Shown here: positions 1 to 8,159 of the stretch, one piece after another
Layout: each line of letters begins with the position of its first letter
Position numbering within the stretch: position 1 is the stretch's first letter
From: Flavobacteriales bacterium
GTDB lineage: Bacteria; Bacteroidota; Bacteroidia; Flavobacteriales_F; PHOS-HE28
Length of the DNA: 64,000 nt
Reading direction: 5' to 3'
Assembly (NCBI GenBank): GCA_016703105.1
Contig: JADJCS010000007.1
Location: 248,001 to 312,000, forward strand
Program-made: the position numbers and the translations under genes
The notes under the pieces: generated by a model
Seen by the model: the letters and a program-made list of their open reading frames with translations, nothing else
The model's database searches: none
Told to the model about the DNA's origin: nothing

Positions 1-2
1 CG

Positions 3-1085
3 GTGTCGGTCACGCGATCACAAACGGTGGAGGATAGCCTGCTGATCGACGGCAGCTACCGCACCTTCCGGATCCACACCCCACCGGGTTTCAGCGCAGC
101 GGAGCACCTTCCGCTGGTCCTTAACCTGCACGGCCTCACCAGCACCGGTGCGCAACAGGAAGCCTACAGCGAAATGAACGCCGTAGCCGATGCGGAACGC
201 TTCATCGTCGTCTATCCGGATGGCGTGAACAACAGTTGGAACCTTGGTCTGGGTGCCGTGGACGAGTACGGGTTCTTTACCGGCCTCATCGATCGCATGG
301 TGCTTACGCACAACATCAACACCGATCGGGTGTATGCCTGCGGCATGTCGCAGGGCGGCTTTATGAGCTTCGTGCTTGCATGCAGCATGTACGATCGGAT
401 CGCTGCGATAGCGACGGTGGCGGGGAGCATGGCCCCGGGCCTCGACCTCGTGTGCGCGCCACCTCGGGCAGTGCCCGTGCTCATGATCCACGGCACTGCG
501 GATGGCATCGTGCCCTTCACCGGCGGTATCCAGAACCTGGCCGTTCCCGATGCGGTCGACTTCTGGGTGCAACACAACAACTGCGATCCGGTCCCGGTGA
601 TCTCGCCCATCCCTGACATCGTCCCCTTGGACCTCTGTTCGGCCGAACGCCAGGACCACTACAATGGCGACGCCAACAGCGAAGTGGCGCTGATCCGCGT
701 GAACGGAGGTGGCCACACCTGGCCCGGCAGCGCCATCCCCATCGGCGTTACCAACCAGGACTTCGAAGCCAGCCAGGCGATCTGGGATTTCTTCGACCGC
801 TTCGACATCGGTGGGGGGTTGTCCGCGCCGGATGCGATCGACCTGAGCGGGAACTTCGTGATATCGTCCACGCTCTTCAACGAGCGCGTAGAAATATACC
901 AGAGCACCAACGCCACCGCGGAAGTGCAGGTAACGGATGCGACAGGCCGGATCGTGGCGAGCGCCATGGTCCCATCCGGTCAACGAGTGTGGTTCGAAAC
1001 ACACCAATGGGCACCTGGGCCCTACCTCTGGGTGCTGCGCACCTCCGAACTACGCTTCGTGCAACGCACCCTGTGTGCGCGTTGA
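3..1085 (+). CDS. Secreted PHB-depolymerase-like esterase with T9SS sorting domain (5' partial)
   Basis: Alpha/beta-hydrolase of the Esterase_PHB/LpqC type (COG3509-like), probably cleaving ester bonds in extracellular polyesters or feruloyl-type substrates. Visible: the oxyanion-strand motif LVLNLHG near residue 40, the nucleophile elbow GMSQGG near residue 114, an acid in HGTADGIVPF near 168 and the catalytic His in GGGHTWPG near 237. The last ~80 residues form a T9SS type A sorting domain (VTDATGR, then PGPYLWVL), so the enzyme should be exported to the surface. The GTG at position 3 is only the first in-frame codon; no signal peptide is present, so the true start lies upstream of the window. 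It is convergent with the dockerin-like gene, whose stop is 5 bp away. The fold is certain; the substrate is not. Confidence 0.85.
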   Translation: MSVTRSQTVEDSLLIDGSYRTFRIHTPPGFSAAEHLPLVLNLHGLTSTGAQQEAYSEMNAVADAERFIVVYPDGVNNSWNLGLGAVDEYGFFTGLIDRMVLTHNINTDRVYACGMSQGGFMSFVLACSMYDRIAAIATVAGSMAPGLDLVCAPPRAVPVLMIHGTADGIVPFTGGIQNLAVPDAVDFWVQHNNCDPVPVISPIPDIVPLDLCSAERQDHYNGDANSEVALIRVNGGGHTWPGSAIPIGVTNQDFEASQAIWDFFDRFDIGGGLSAPDAIDLSGNFVISSTLFNERVEIYQSTNATAEVQVTDATGRIVASAMVPSGQRVWFETHQWAPGPYLWVLRTSELRFVQRTLCAR

Positions 1086-1090
1086 ACGCA

Positions 1091-1801
1091 CTACAAGCAA
1101 ACGTTCCCGAACACGTTCACGAACAAGCCGAAATCCGTGACGTTCACCTGGCCGCTGCTGTTCATGTCGGTGGCACAGCCCGTACACGAGGTGCCGAAGG
1201 CGTTCACCAGAATGCCGAAATCCGAAACGTTCACCTGGCCGCTGTTGTTGAAATCGCCGGGGGCCACTTTCACCGGCACGGTGCTGTAGATCGCATCGGT
1301 ACGCTCCAAGCCGTTCAAGGACATATAGAAGTTCTTGTTGTTGGCGGTGGTGTAGGCATCGTTACCGATGGTGAAATTGGCGCACCCGGTGGCCCCGGTC
1401 ACTGGAATGGTCATGATCACCCGCTCGGTGTTCGCGGCCCAAGCCTGACCCGGGCAGGCGCTGGCGATCTGTGCGAAGCCAAAGCCGCTGAAGGTGTAAT
1501 AGCGGAAGCTGCCATTTACCACCTGGCCATCCCCACTGGGCGCGATGCTGAAGCCCCCTTGGCAGAACTGCGCGAGCGCGGCCGTGTTCAAACTGGCGCC
1601 GGAACTGTTCTCCCAGCGGATGGTGAAGGTGACCTCCGACACCACCAGGTTGAAAGAGGCATCGGGCCGCACACGCACCTCGAGGGTGTTCGGGGTGCTG
1701 CTCGGGAAGAGACCGATGTCCACGAGCGGTTGGGCGCGCATGGATAGCGCACAGAAGAGAAGGGAGGTGCCAATGGCACAGGAGCGGAAGGAGCGATGCA
1801 T
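1091..1801 (-). CDS. Secreted protein with C-terminal dockerin-like calcium-binding repeats
   Basis: A 236-residue protein. The N-terminus is a signal peptide (MHRSFRSCAIGTSLLFCALS, cut after MRAQ). The middle (about residues 25-180) resembles a cohesin- or carbohydrate-binding-like beta-sandwich but is not firmly recognised. The last ~50 residues hold two copies of a dockerin/EF-hand-like unit, F/M-N-x-SGQVNV-S/T-DFG, with Asp/Asn at calcium-ligand positions. Such repeats bind Ca2+ and can mediate protein-protein docking. No T9SS domain follows, so the dockerin itself may be the anchoring device. Function unknown. The start is the ATG before the signal peptide. Confidence 0.7.
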   Translation of the reverse strand: MHRSFRSCAIGTSLLFCALSMRAQPLVDIGLFPSSTPNTLEVRVRPDASFNLVVSEVTFTIRWENSSGASLNTAALAQFCQGGFSIAPSGDGQVVNGSFRYYTFSGFGFAQIASACPGQAWAANTERVIMTIPVTGATGCANFTIGNDAYTTANNKNFYMSLNGLERTDAIYSTVPVKVAPGDFNNSGQVNVSDFGILVNAFGTSCTGCATDMNSSGQVNVTDFGLFVNVFGNVCL

Positions 1802-1983
1802 GGGGTTGGTGTTCGGAGCGTATCGGTTCGGCTTTCGGGAGCAACCTAGTGCGCCCAGGTGAACCCTACATTACTGGAAGGTTGATCCCTCATTCGCGAA
1901 CTCAGCGTACCGATCGTAACTAGTGTTGCGTCCTGTCGCGTTCGTGATTGTACCGGTGTTCGATCGTGAAATGGTATTGGCGC

Positions 1984-3330
1984 TCATTGCGCAGCCTCCG
2001 CTGGCACAGGCGGTGCACCATAAATGGAATGACCGTTCAGGTATTTCGATACCAGGAACGCGAGCGCTGAAGCGATCATGAGCGGCACGAAGAGCGCGTA
2101 GCCGCCGGTGATCTCGGCAATGAGGAAGATGGCCGTGAGCGGCACATGGATGGTGCCGCTAAGCACCGCGGCCATGCCCACCACAGTGAAGTTGACCTCG
2201 TTGAGCTCGGTAAGGCCCATGAGATTCACCGCGCGAGAGAAGCTGAAGCCGAACATGGCACCGACGAAAAGCGCCGGCCCGAACATGCCGCCGTTGCCGC
2301 CGGCGTTGATGGTGAGGCTCGCGGCCACTACTTTGAGGAGAAGCAGCCCTATGGCCAGAAGCACGATGCTCCAGGCGCCCAGGTCCAGTTGCACCGGTGC
2401 CAGATAAGCCAGTGCTCCCGCATCACGGGCCAGCAACAGGCGCACACTATCGTAACCCTCTCCGAACAAAGGGGGAAAGAAGAAGATCAATCCGCCGAGC
2501 ACGAGCGAACCCGCTATCGCCTTCGACCAAGGGTTGGTAACGCGTGCCATCCGCGCCGCTATCTCCTTTGAGACGCGTATGGTGTACGCTGCTACGACCG
2601 CACCGAGCAAAGCGAGCAGCACGTAGTAAGGAAGCGAGGCCGCGTTCCACGAATCCGTGATGAGCACGAAGGGCTGGCCGAAGTTGATGAGGGAGGACAG
2701 CAAGGTAGCGGAGGCCGAAGCGATGAGGACCGGGACCACCAGGGTCATGGCGTTGTTCACCAGCAGGATCTCCAGTGCGAACACGGTACCGGCAATGGGG
2801 GCGTTGAAAATGGCGGCCACCCCTGCCGCCGCGCCGCTGGCCAGGAGCAACATGCGCTCCGATGCGCCGAAGCGGAACCAGCGCGCCGTGTTGCTCCCAA
2901 TGGCCGCACCAGTAATGGCAAGCGGCGCTTCCAAGCCCGCGGAGCCGCCCATGCCCATGGTGAGGATGCTGGTGACCACCTGCGACCAAACCTTGTGGCG
3001 TGGCACCACACCTGCGTTCAGGTTGACATCCTTCAAGAGGTTCGGCAAACCGCGCTCCAGATCCCCTGCAAGGAAGAACCGGGTGATGACCACGGACGCC
3101 AGAATGCCAACGCACGGGATGACCAGAACAAGCCAGGCATGATCACCGGTGAAAAGGACCTTGTTCGCGAAGCCGGTGGTGAAGTGTACGCCCTTCTTCA
3201 ACGCCACCGCGCACAAGGAGGAAAGTAGACCGATGAGCACGCTGATGATCACGAGCGAGGTGCGGGCTCCCAGATAGCGGCGTCGCCAAATACGCATCCG
3301 GGCAGGGCTTCGGTCCAGGAAGTTCGGCAT
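1984..3330 (-). CDS. ClC-family chloride channel/transporter
   Basis: Inner-membrane anion channel or H+/Cl- antiporter of the voltage-gated ClC family, 448 residues from the chosen ATG, the usual length for bacterial members without CBS domains. Family signatures are present: GSAGLEAP (the GKxGPxxH region) in the first third and GGNGGMFGPALFVGA (the GxFxP anion-pathway motif) near residue 345, within about ten hydrophobic segments. An upstream in-frame TTG at 3351 would add seven residues. I prefer the ATG at 3330 because a TATCATTG promoter-like octamer lies 7-14 bp upstream of it. The gating glutamate position appears as Glu in GLEAP. No partner gene is adjacent. Confidence 0.88.
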   Translation of the reverse strand: MPNFLDRSPARMRIWRRRYLGARTSLVIISVLIGLLSSLCAVALKKGVHFTTGFANKVLFTGDHAWLVLVIPCVGILASVVITRFFLAGDLERGLPNLLKDVNLNAGVVPRHKVWSQVVTSILTMGMGGSAGLEAPLAITGAAIGSNTARWFRFGASERMLLLASGAAAGVAAIFNAPIAGTVFALEILLVNNAMTLVVPVLIASASATLLSSLINFGQPFVLITDSWNAASLPYYVLLALLGAVVAAYTIRVSKEIAARMARVTNPWSKAIAGSLVLGGLIFFFPPLFGEGYDSVRLLLARDAGALAYLAPVQLDLGAWSIVLLAIGLLLLKVVAASLTINAGGNGGMFGPALFVGAMFGFSFSRAVNLMGLTELNEVNFTVVGMAAVLSGTIHVPLTAIFLIAEITGGYALFVPLMIASALAFLVSKYLNGHSIYGAPPVPAEAAQ

Positions 3331-3336
3331 GTCTTG

Positions 3337-3344
3337 CAATGATA
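3337..3344 (-). promoter_or_regulatory. Candidate -7 element for the ClC gene
   Basis: TATCATTG on the minus strand, close to the Bacteroidota TAnnTTTG -7 element, just upstream of the ATG at 3330. Its position decides that start over the TTG at 3351. Confidence 0.35.
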
Positions 3345-3440
3345 GGCCCAATGATCCGCCGCTCCTTGATATGGCGATCGTTGCTCCCTGCCGTGCAGCG
3401 GACAGCCATGATACGCGGGGGTAGAACCGAGGTCGATCGT

Positions 3441-5135
3441 TCAGTATCCTCCAATTGAATCGTCGCCACGCGGATCGGCCCCGCCTTGCAAGCGACCATC
3501 GGGAAGCACCCTGATCGCGTCCACGCGGCCAATGGGTTCACGAACCACCAGGCCATGTCCCATGCGCACGAGCGTTGCACTGTCGGTGGAGGTAATGGCG
3601 CCCGCTTCCTCCTGGATCACATCCCGCAGCCATTGATGATGGAAGCGTGGTGCGCTCACGGCTTCCTGCATGGTCATGTCGTGGTCGACAACGTTGAGCA
3701 ACACTTGGAACACCGAGGTGGGTATAGTGGAACCACCGGGAGTACCCAGCACCATGACCAAGTCCCCATGGTGCGTTACGATGGTGGGTGTCATGGACGA
3801 GAGCATGCGCTTTCCAGGTGCTATCGCGTTCGCCTCCCCACCAACAAGCCCGTAGGCGTTGGGCGCACCGGGGGCCGTGCTGAAGTCGTCCATTTCGTTG
3901 TTCAACAGGAACCCGGCACCACCCACCACCACGTGGGCGCCATAACTGCCATTGAGAGTGGTGGTGCATGCCACGGCATTGCCTTGTGCATCCACGATGG
4001 AGAAGTGGGTGGTCTCCTCCTGCTCGTCAGGCACACCGGCACCGATCGCGGCACTCGGTGTAGCTTCCTGTTCGTCGATATCCTGCATGCGCTCGCGCAT
4101 GTACATCGGGTCCAGCAAACCGGCCACCGGTACGCGAACGTGGTCGGCATCGCCCATATGTGCAGCACGATCCGCATAGGCCCTGCGTTCTGCTTCCACC
4201 ATGCGATGTACGGTGCTTACGCGCTGCCAGCCCATGGTCCGCACGTCCACGGTTTCCATGGCCGCCAGCAATTGCAGCAGGATGATACCCCCGCTGCTGG
4301 GAGGGGCCATGCCGTGGATATCCAGATCCCGATAACGGCCGTGCACGGGGGCCCGCCACACGGGCGTATAGGCAGCTAGGTCCGCTTTGGTGATCGCTCC
4401 TCCCCCACGCTCCATTTCAGCAACGATCAGATCAGCGGTTCGGCCGGTATAGAACCCTGCCGGACCGCTGTCCCGCACGCGGCCAAGTGTCACGGCCAGC
4501 TCCGGAAGCCTGATGCTATCACCCGCACGCCAATGGGACTTGGTGGTGAAGGCGTTGGGGCGGGTGCTGTGTGTGCGCAGCCCCACAAGGGCCTCGTTCA
4601 ATCGCTGCGCTTCGCGCGCCGTTAGCCCGAAGCCCATTGCGGCAAGATCGATGGCCGGTTGGATCAAGCGGGCCATTGGCAGCGATCCCAGACTATCATG
4701 CGCGGCTTGTAGCCCGGCCACGGACCCTGGCACCCCCACGGCCAGATGCCCGAACTGGCTCAAACGCGGGTTGGCCACTCCGGCACTGTCAAGGAACATG
4801 TCCCGGCTGGCCCGCATGGGGGCTGTTTCCCTAAAATCCAAGGTGATCACCTTACCGTTGGCGGTTCGCACGACCATGAAGCCACCACCTCCGATATTCC
4901 CTGCCCATGGTAGCACCACGGCCAGCGCATAGTGGACAGCGACCGCAGCATCAACCGCGTTGCCTCCTTCGCGCAGCACCGCAACACCCACCTCTGTGGC
5001 CAGGGGATGGGCGGTGACCACCATGGCATGCTCCGCAATACCATCGTCGATATCGCTACGCGGGGCACCTGCGCGGCCACATGCCATGCACCACAAGGGC
5101 ACGGTCCAAGTGAGGATACTACAGGTTCGCTTCAT
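3441..5135 (-). CDS. ggt: Gamma-glutamyltransferase, predicted lipoprotein
   Basis: N-terminal-nucleophile hydrolase that transfers or hydrolyses the gamma-glutamyl group of glutathione and related peptides in the periplasm. At 564 residues it matches the family. Early signatures include EGGNAVDAAVA and GIGGGGFM-like NIGGGGFMVV. The autoprocessing/catalytic threonine lies in ETTHFSIVDAQGN near residue 375, followed by the large/small-subunit features TTTLNGSYG, NNEMDDFS and SSMTPTIV. The N-terminus MKRTCSILTWTVPLWCMACG contains a lipobox-like WCMAC, so the protein is probably a membrane-anchored lipoprotein. The gene is divergent from the YbdK-type ligase; both act on gamma-glutamyl compounds, so they may share a physiological theme. 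Confidence 0.93.
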   Translation of the reverse strand: MKRTCSILTWTVPLWCMACGRAGAPRSDIDDGIAEHAMVVTAHPLATEVGVAVLREGGNAVDAAVAVHYALAVVLPWAGNIGGGGFMVVRTANGKVITLDFRETAPMRASRDMFLDSAGVANPRLSQFGHLAVGVPGSVAGLQAAHDSLGSLPMARLIQPAIDLAAMGFGLTAREAQRLNEALVGLRTHSTRPNAFTTKSHWRAGDSIRLPELAVTLGRVRDSGPAGFYTGRTADLIVAEMERGGGAITKADLAAYTPVWRAPVHGRYRDLDIHGMAPPSSGGIILLQLLAAMETVDVRTMGWQRVSTVHRMVEAERRAYADRAAHMGDADHVRVPVAGLLDPMYMRERMQDIDEQEATPSAAIGAGVPDEQEETTHFSIVDAQGNAVACTTTLNGSYGAHVVVGGAGFLLNNEMDDFSTAPGAPNAYGLVGGEANAIAPGKRMLSSMTPTIVTHHGDLVMVLGTPGGSTIPTSVFQVLLNVVDHDMTMQEAVSAPRFHHQWLRDVIQEEAGAITSTDSATLVRMGHGLVVREPIGRVDAIRVLPDGRLQGGADPRGDDSIGGY

Positions 5136-5150
5136 GGATGGAATGCGCGG

Positions 5151-5158
5151 TCAAGATC
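5151..5158 (-). promoter_or_regulatory. Candidate -7 element for ggt
   Basis: GATCTTGA on the minus strand, 16-23 bp upstream of the ggt ATG; three of four 3' positions match the TAnnTTTG-like pattern repeated through the window. Confidence 0.3.
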
Positions 5159-5205
5159 GGTACGGAACTGCGCGTTCCGGCCCAAAAAGAAATGGGATGG
5201 AACGG

Positions 5206-5213
5206 TACCTTGT
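5206..5213 (+). promoter_or_regulatory. Candidate -7 element for the YbdK-type gene
   Basis: TACCTTGT, 12 bp from its first base to the ATG at 5218. Transcription starting about 5-7 bp downstream would give an almost leaderless mRNA, which rules out longer in-frame starts such as the ATG at 5197. Confidence 0.4.
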
Positions 5214-5217
5214 CCAC

Positions 5218-6360
5218 ATGACCCAAGAGGAACCATTGCATTTCGCTGGCCATGCGAAGGCCTTCACGCTGGGCGTGGAAATGGAACTACAAGTGTTGGA
5301 TACGCGATCGCTTCGGTTGGCGCCCAAAGCACCGGAACTCCTGGCACGCGTGAACGACCCGCACCTGGTGAAAGAGATCTATCAAAGCATGATCGAACTG
5401 GTCACGGGCGTTTGCGACGATGTGCTGGCCGCCTGTCGGGACTTGGACCTGTTACTTGCCAGAATGGCCCCGCACGCTACCGAGTTGGGTGTGTGCTACG
5501 CAGGTACAGGAACGAACCCTGTGGCGGATTACAATGAGCGGGTGATGACACCGGGCCAACGTTACCACCGGCTGCTCGACAAGAACCAGTGGATGCTGCG
5601 CCGCATGTCCGTGTTCGGCCTCCACATGCATATCGGGATGCGTTCCGGAGATGCATGCATCCGTTTCCTCAATCAATTCCTGCACGTCGTACCGCATTTC
5701 ATCGCCCTCTCGGCGAGTTCGCCGTTCTGGCGCGGGATCGATACCGGCATGGCCGCGAGCCGGCCCACGGTGTACGAGGCCCATCCCACCGCTGGGATCC
5801 CGCCACCGGTACACGACTGGTACCAGTTCCAAAAGCTCTATTCGTCCATGATGCACACCGGATCCATCGAGACCATGAAGGACCTCTGGTGGGACATCCG
5901 CCCCAGCCCTGGCTTCGGCACCTTGGAGCTGAGGATGTGCGATGGACCTGCGAGCATGCTGGAGTTGGGCGCCATTGTCGCCTTCGCACATGGGCTTGCG
6001 CATGTTTTCCAGGAGGAGCAGGACCGCTTCCAAGGCACATCCTCACTTCCTCCGGAGCGATGGATAGCAAGAGAGAACAAATGGAGAGCCCTGCGTTATG
6101 GGCTCAACGCATCCCTCATCGACCACCGAACACTGGAACAAAAGCCGCTACGGAAGGACATCATGGAGCTGCTGGAAAGGATGACCCCTTTCTTTATTGC
6201 CCACGGCTATCACGCCCAACTGGATTGCTTGCGCTCCATCTGCGAGCGCGGCAACAGCAGTGACCGGCAGCGTGCTGTTTACGAGCGGCGCGGCAACATA
6301 GAAGATGTACTGGTGCTCAACGAGCAGGAATGTCGAACACGCGAGCCCTCGTGGGCTTGA
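5218..6360 (+). CDS. YbdK-family carboxylate-amine ligase (glutamate-cysteine ligase family 2)
   Basis: ATP-dependent ligase of the GCS2 family; the E. coli homologue YbdK has weak gamma-glutamyl-cysteine ligase activity. From the ATG at 5218 it is 380 residues, close to the usual ~372. Family features: FTLGVEMELQVLD at the N-terminus (metal/ATP-binding Glu residues), FGLHMHIGM mid-protein, RPSPGFGTLELRMCDGPA and the C-terminal RENKWRALRYGLNASLID. The reading frame stays open upstream to 4960, but that part overlaps ggt on the other strand and is not conserved, so it is excluded. The gene is divergent from ggt with an ~80 bp gap. The substrate in this organism is uncertain. Confidence 0.9.
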   Translation: MTQEEPLHFAGHAKAFTLGVEMELQVLDTRSLRLAPKAPELLARVNDPHLVKEIYQSMIELVTGVCDDVLAACRDLDLLLARMAPHATELGVCYAGTGTNPVADYNERVMTPGQRYHRLLDKNQWMLRRMSVFGLHMHIGMRSGDACIRFLNQFLHVVPHFIALSASSPFWRGIDTGMAASRPTVYEAHPTAGIPPPVHDWYQFQKLYSSMMHTGSIETMKDLWWDIRPSPGFGTLELRMCDGPASMLELGAIVAFAHGLAHVFQEEQDRFQGTSSLPPERWIARENKWRALRYGLNASLIDHRTLEQKPLRKDIMELLERMTPFFIAHGYHAQLDCLRSICERGNSSDRQRAVYERRGNIEDVLVLNEQECRTREPSWA

Positions 6361-6588
6361 ATACTCTTCCGATGCAGAGGAGGCCCGGTGCGGTCCATAG
6401 CGGGCATTCGAGATCCAATGGTTTTCTTACCCGACCGATCCGCTTGGAGGGAGCGCACGTTCGATGTGTCGCACGAACTGTGATCCGCGCATATGAGGAA
6501 CTAATGGTACGCGACGGGATGAGAGGTATGCCCGCGCAAGGCCCTTACGGCCCCACCCAAGGAAGGCGAGCGAGCGCTGAGGTCTTGA

Positions 6589-6984
6589 TCAGCGGTTGTC
6601 GTGCTCGGCCACCAAGGTGCCGTTGGGGTCGAACTGCTCGCCGTGTACGAGGGTATTGCCCCGATAGCGCAACTGGTGGGTAAGGCCGTCCATGGTGCGG
6701 ATCGTCCACAGCCCGGTGCGTTGGCCTTCATCGTACCTCACCCGGCTGATGCGGGTTCCATCTTCGGCGTAGCGTGTCCAACGCCCGTCGGGCAGTTCGC
6801 TTTTGAAGCTGCCCTTGTCGTTAACCTTGCCGTTCTCGTGGTAGCTGATGAAGCGGGTGCGGTCCCCGGTGGACCAATAGACACGCTGCAACTGCCCGTT
6901 GGGATAGAACTCACGCTTCACGGCATCTTGCGCGCTGAGCGCGAAGGGGAGAGCCAGAACAAGAAGGAGGAGGTGCGTTCGCAT
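6589..6984 (-). CDS. Secreted MORN_2-repeat (YwqK-like) protein
   Basis: A 131-residue protein with signal peptide MRTHLLLLVLALPFALSAQ. The mature part is a chain of MORN_2/YwqK-type repeats: REFYPNGQLQRVYW, ISYHENGKVNDKGSFK, RWTRYAEDGTRISRVRY and QLRYRGNTLVHGEQFDPNG. Relatives are often annotated as 'toxin-antitoxin system YwqK family antitoxin', but there is no toxin partner here and the protein is exported, so a toxin-antitoxin role is unlikely. It is convergent with the YbdK-type gene; 6361-6588 between them shows no recognisable gene. Confidence 0.7.
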   Translation of the reverse strand: MRTHLLLLVLALPFALSAQDAVKREFYPNGQLQRVYWSTGDRTRFISYHENGKVNDKGSFKSELPDGRWTRYAEDGTRISRVRYDEGQRTGLWTIRTMDGLTHQLRYRGNTLVHGEQFDPNGTLVAEHDNR

Positions 6985-7009
6985 GGCTGTTCGGTTTGGC
7001 TACCGAATG

Positions 7010-7017
7010 CCAAGGTA
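7010..7017 (-). promoter_or_regulatory. Candidate -7 element for the MORN_2 gene
   Basis: TACCTTGG on the minus strand, 26-33 bp upstream of the ATG at 6984. Confidence 0.35.
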
Positions 7018-7156
7018 AGGCATAAATGACCTTTTGGAAACATTCAGTTAACATACCATTGAACGGCGGTTGGGGGCGGCATGTTGCAAGACCCCTAGCC
7101 GAACACGCACACTTGAAGTGCGGATGCCCTGTCGGTGCCGCTCGCAGCGGCGTTCG

Positions 7157-7474
7157 CTACTTCCCTTTGAAGCCCACGAGCTTCTTTACCGAGCGGGCAG
7201 CTTTGCGCAGATCCTTGCCAACCGCGGCCAGCGCCTTGCGGTGGGCGGTCGGCAAGCGGGTGCCACCCTTGCGCAGTTCTTTCATGAGGGCGCGGGCATG
7301 CTGGTGCAGGGCGGTCACCTGGTGCTGCCAATGCTGTGCGGCCGTTTCCGCGTGGAGTTCGCGCGTGGTACGCTCCACGGCGCCCGGGGCGCTCTTGCGT
7401 GCCGCTGACTTAGCGGTTCCGCGCGGGCGGGCGCGCTTGCTCGCCTTGGATGCCTTCTTCGCTTTCTTGGCCAT
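7157..7474 (-). CDS. Small, highly basic Lys/Ala-rich protein
   Basis: A 105-residue protein starting MAKKAKKASKASKRARPRGT. The first ~30 residues are a disordered Lys/Arg/Ala tail like that of histone H1-like proteins. The rest (ELHAETAAQHWQHQVTALHQ, then RKALAAVGKDLRKAARSVKK) is predicted helical. Nucleic-acid binding is a reasonable guess from charge alone; no domain is recognised. The frame stays open upstream to 7846 only because it shadows the gene on the other strand. The ATG at 7474 is chosen because the basic tail begins there and a CATCTTTG element sits upstream. Confidence 0.6.
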   Translation of the reverse strand: MAKKAKKASKASKRARPRGTAKSAARKSAPGAVERTTRELHAETAAQHWQHQVTALHQHARALMKELRKGGTRLPTAHRKALAAVGKDLRKAARSVKKLVGFKGK

Positions 7475-7493
7475 GGTGATCGGATAGGTAGCC

Positions 7494-7501
7494 CAAAGAT
7501 G
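7494..7501 (-). promoter_or_regulatory. Candidate -7 element for the basic small protein
   Basis: CATCTTTG on the minus strand, 20-27 bp upstream of the ATG at 7474. It keeps the TTTG core. Confidence 0.35.
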
Positions 7502-7575
7502 CACGTTGGTGCGATGCGCGCAACACTTAATGCACCGATGAAGAGCGGGTGAACTTGCGCCTTCACCTTCGCGCC

Positions 7576-7896
7576 ATGGTCCACTACCAACCGTTGCTGG
7601 TCCGTGTGCTGGGCTGGAGACGGACCCGGTTGTTCCGGCGCAAGCCGATCTATTTCTCAAGGTTCCAGTGCCCATACTGCGGGAAGCGAAGCCTGGACCA
7701 GATGCCCGGCAATGCGAGCGTCTACTTCTATGATTGCCCGCGGTGCCATAAGGTCCTAAGGCCCAAACCCGGCTTGTGCTGCGTGTATTGCAGCTATGGC
7801 GACGTGCCCTGTCCGCCCCGGCAACGCGGCGAGTATGGATCGACATCCGTGCGCCATACGCTCCATTGGTTAGCGAGGGCCATTGAGAAAGGCTGA
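7576..7896 (+). CDS. Zinc-ribbon protein related to the GDCCVxC (seleno)protein family
   Basis: About 106 residues. The N-terminus is basic and weakly hydrophobic (HYQPLLVRVLGWRRTRLFRR). It is followed by CPYCG, YDCPRCHK and KPGLCCVYCSYGDVPCPPRQ. The spacing matches the GDCCVxC-domain family, whose members carry CCVFCSYGxxPCPPxQ and are linked to mercury or other thiophilic metals. Here GDCC reads GLCC, and all cysteines are encoded as Cys, with no in-frame TGA. An in-frame GTG at 7549 would add nine residues. It is divergent from the small basic-protein gene. A metal-binding fold is well supported; the role is unknown. Confidence 0.7.
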   Translation: MVHYQPLLVRVLGWRRTRLFRRKPIYFSRFQCPYCGKRSLDQMPGNASVYFYDCPRCHKVLRPKPGLCCVYCSYGDVPCPPRQRGEYGSTSVRHTLHWLARAIEKG

Positions 7897-8119
7897 GCTA
7901 CTGCACCGTCGCCGGTCACTCAGCAGTGATAGGACAGGGAGCGAGGTGTAGAGACCATCACCCATTCTTACCAATGGAGGACCGGTCCATCGGACCGTTG
8001 TCGGAACACATCGGGAACGTTAGGCCCACCCTAAGGAACGGCGCGTTGCATGTGGTGGATCTCACAAAAGTGTAGCCAAAGCTTAGATCAGGCGCCAAGT
8101 GGGACCAACATCGGCGGGG

Positions 8120-8127
8120 GTGCTTTG
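8120..8127 (+). promoter_or_regulatory. Candidate -7 element for the large nucleotidase gene
   Basis: GTGCTTTG, identical to the octamer at 21912, 33-40 bp upstream of the ATG at 8160. The preceding 7897-8119 holds no recognisable gene. Confidence 0.35.
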
Positions 8128-8159
8128 CACACCGAGAACCACTCCCCGATACCCTACCC

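Noticed and set aside
18..1007. 329-codon open frame antisense to the esterase
   Set aside because: A shadow of a high-GC gene; the sense frame has catalytic motifs and a sorting domain, the antisense has none.
6589..6984. YwqK-like protein as an antitoxin
   Set aside because: It has a signal peptide and no adjacent toxin candidate; MORN_2 repeats alone do not make an antitoxin.
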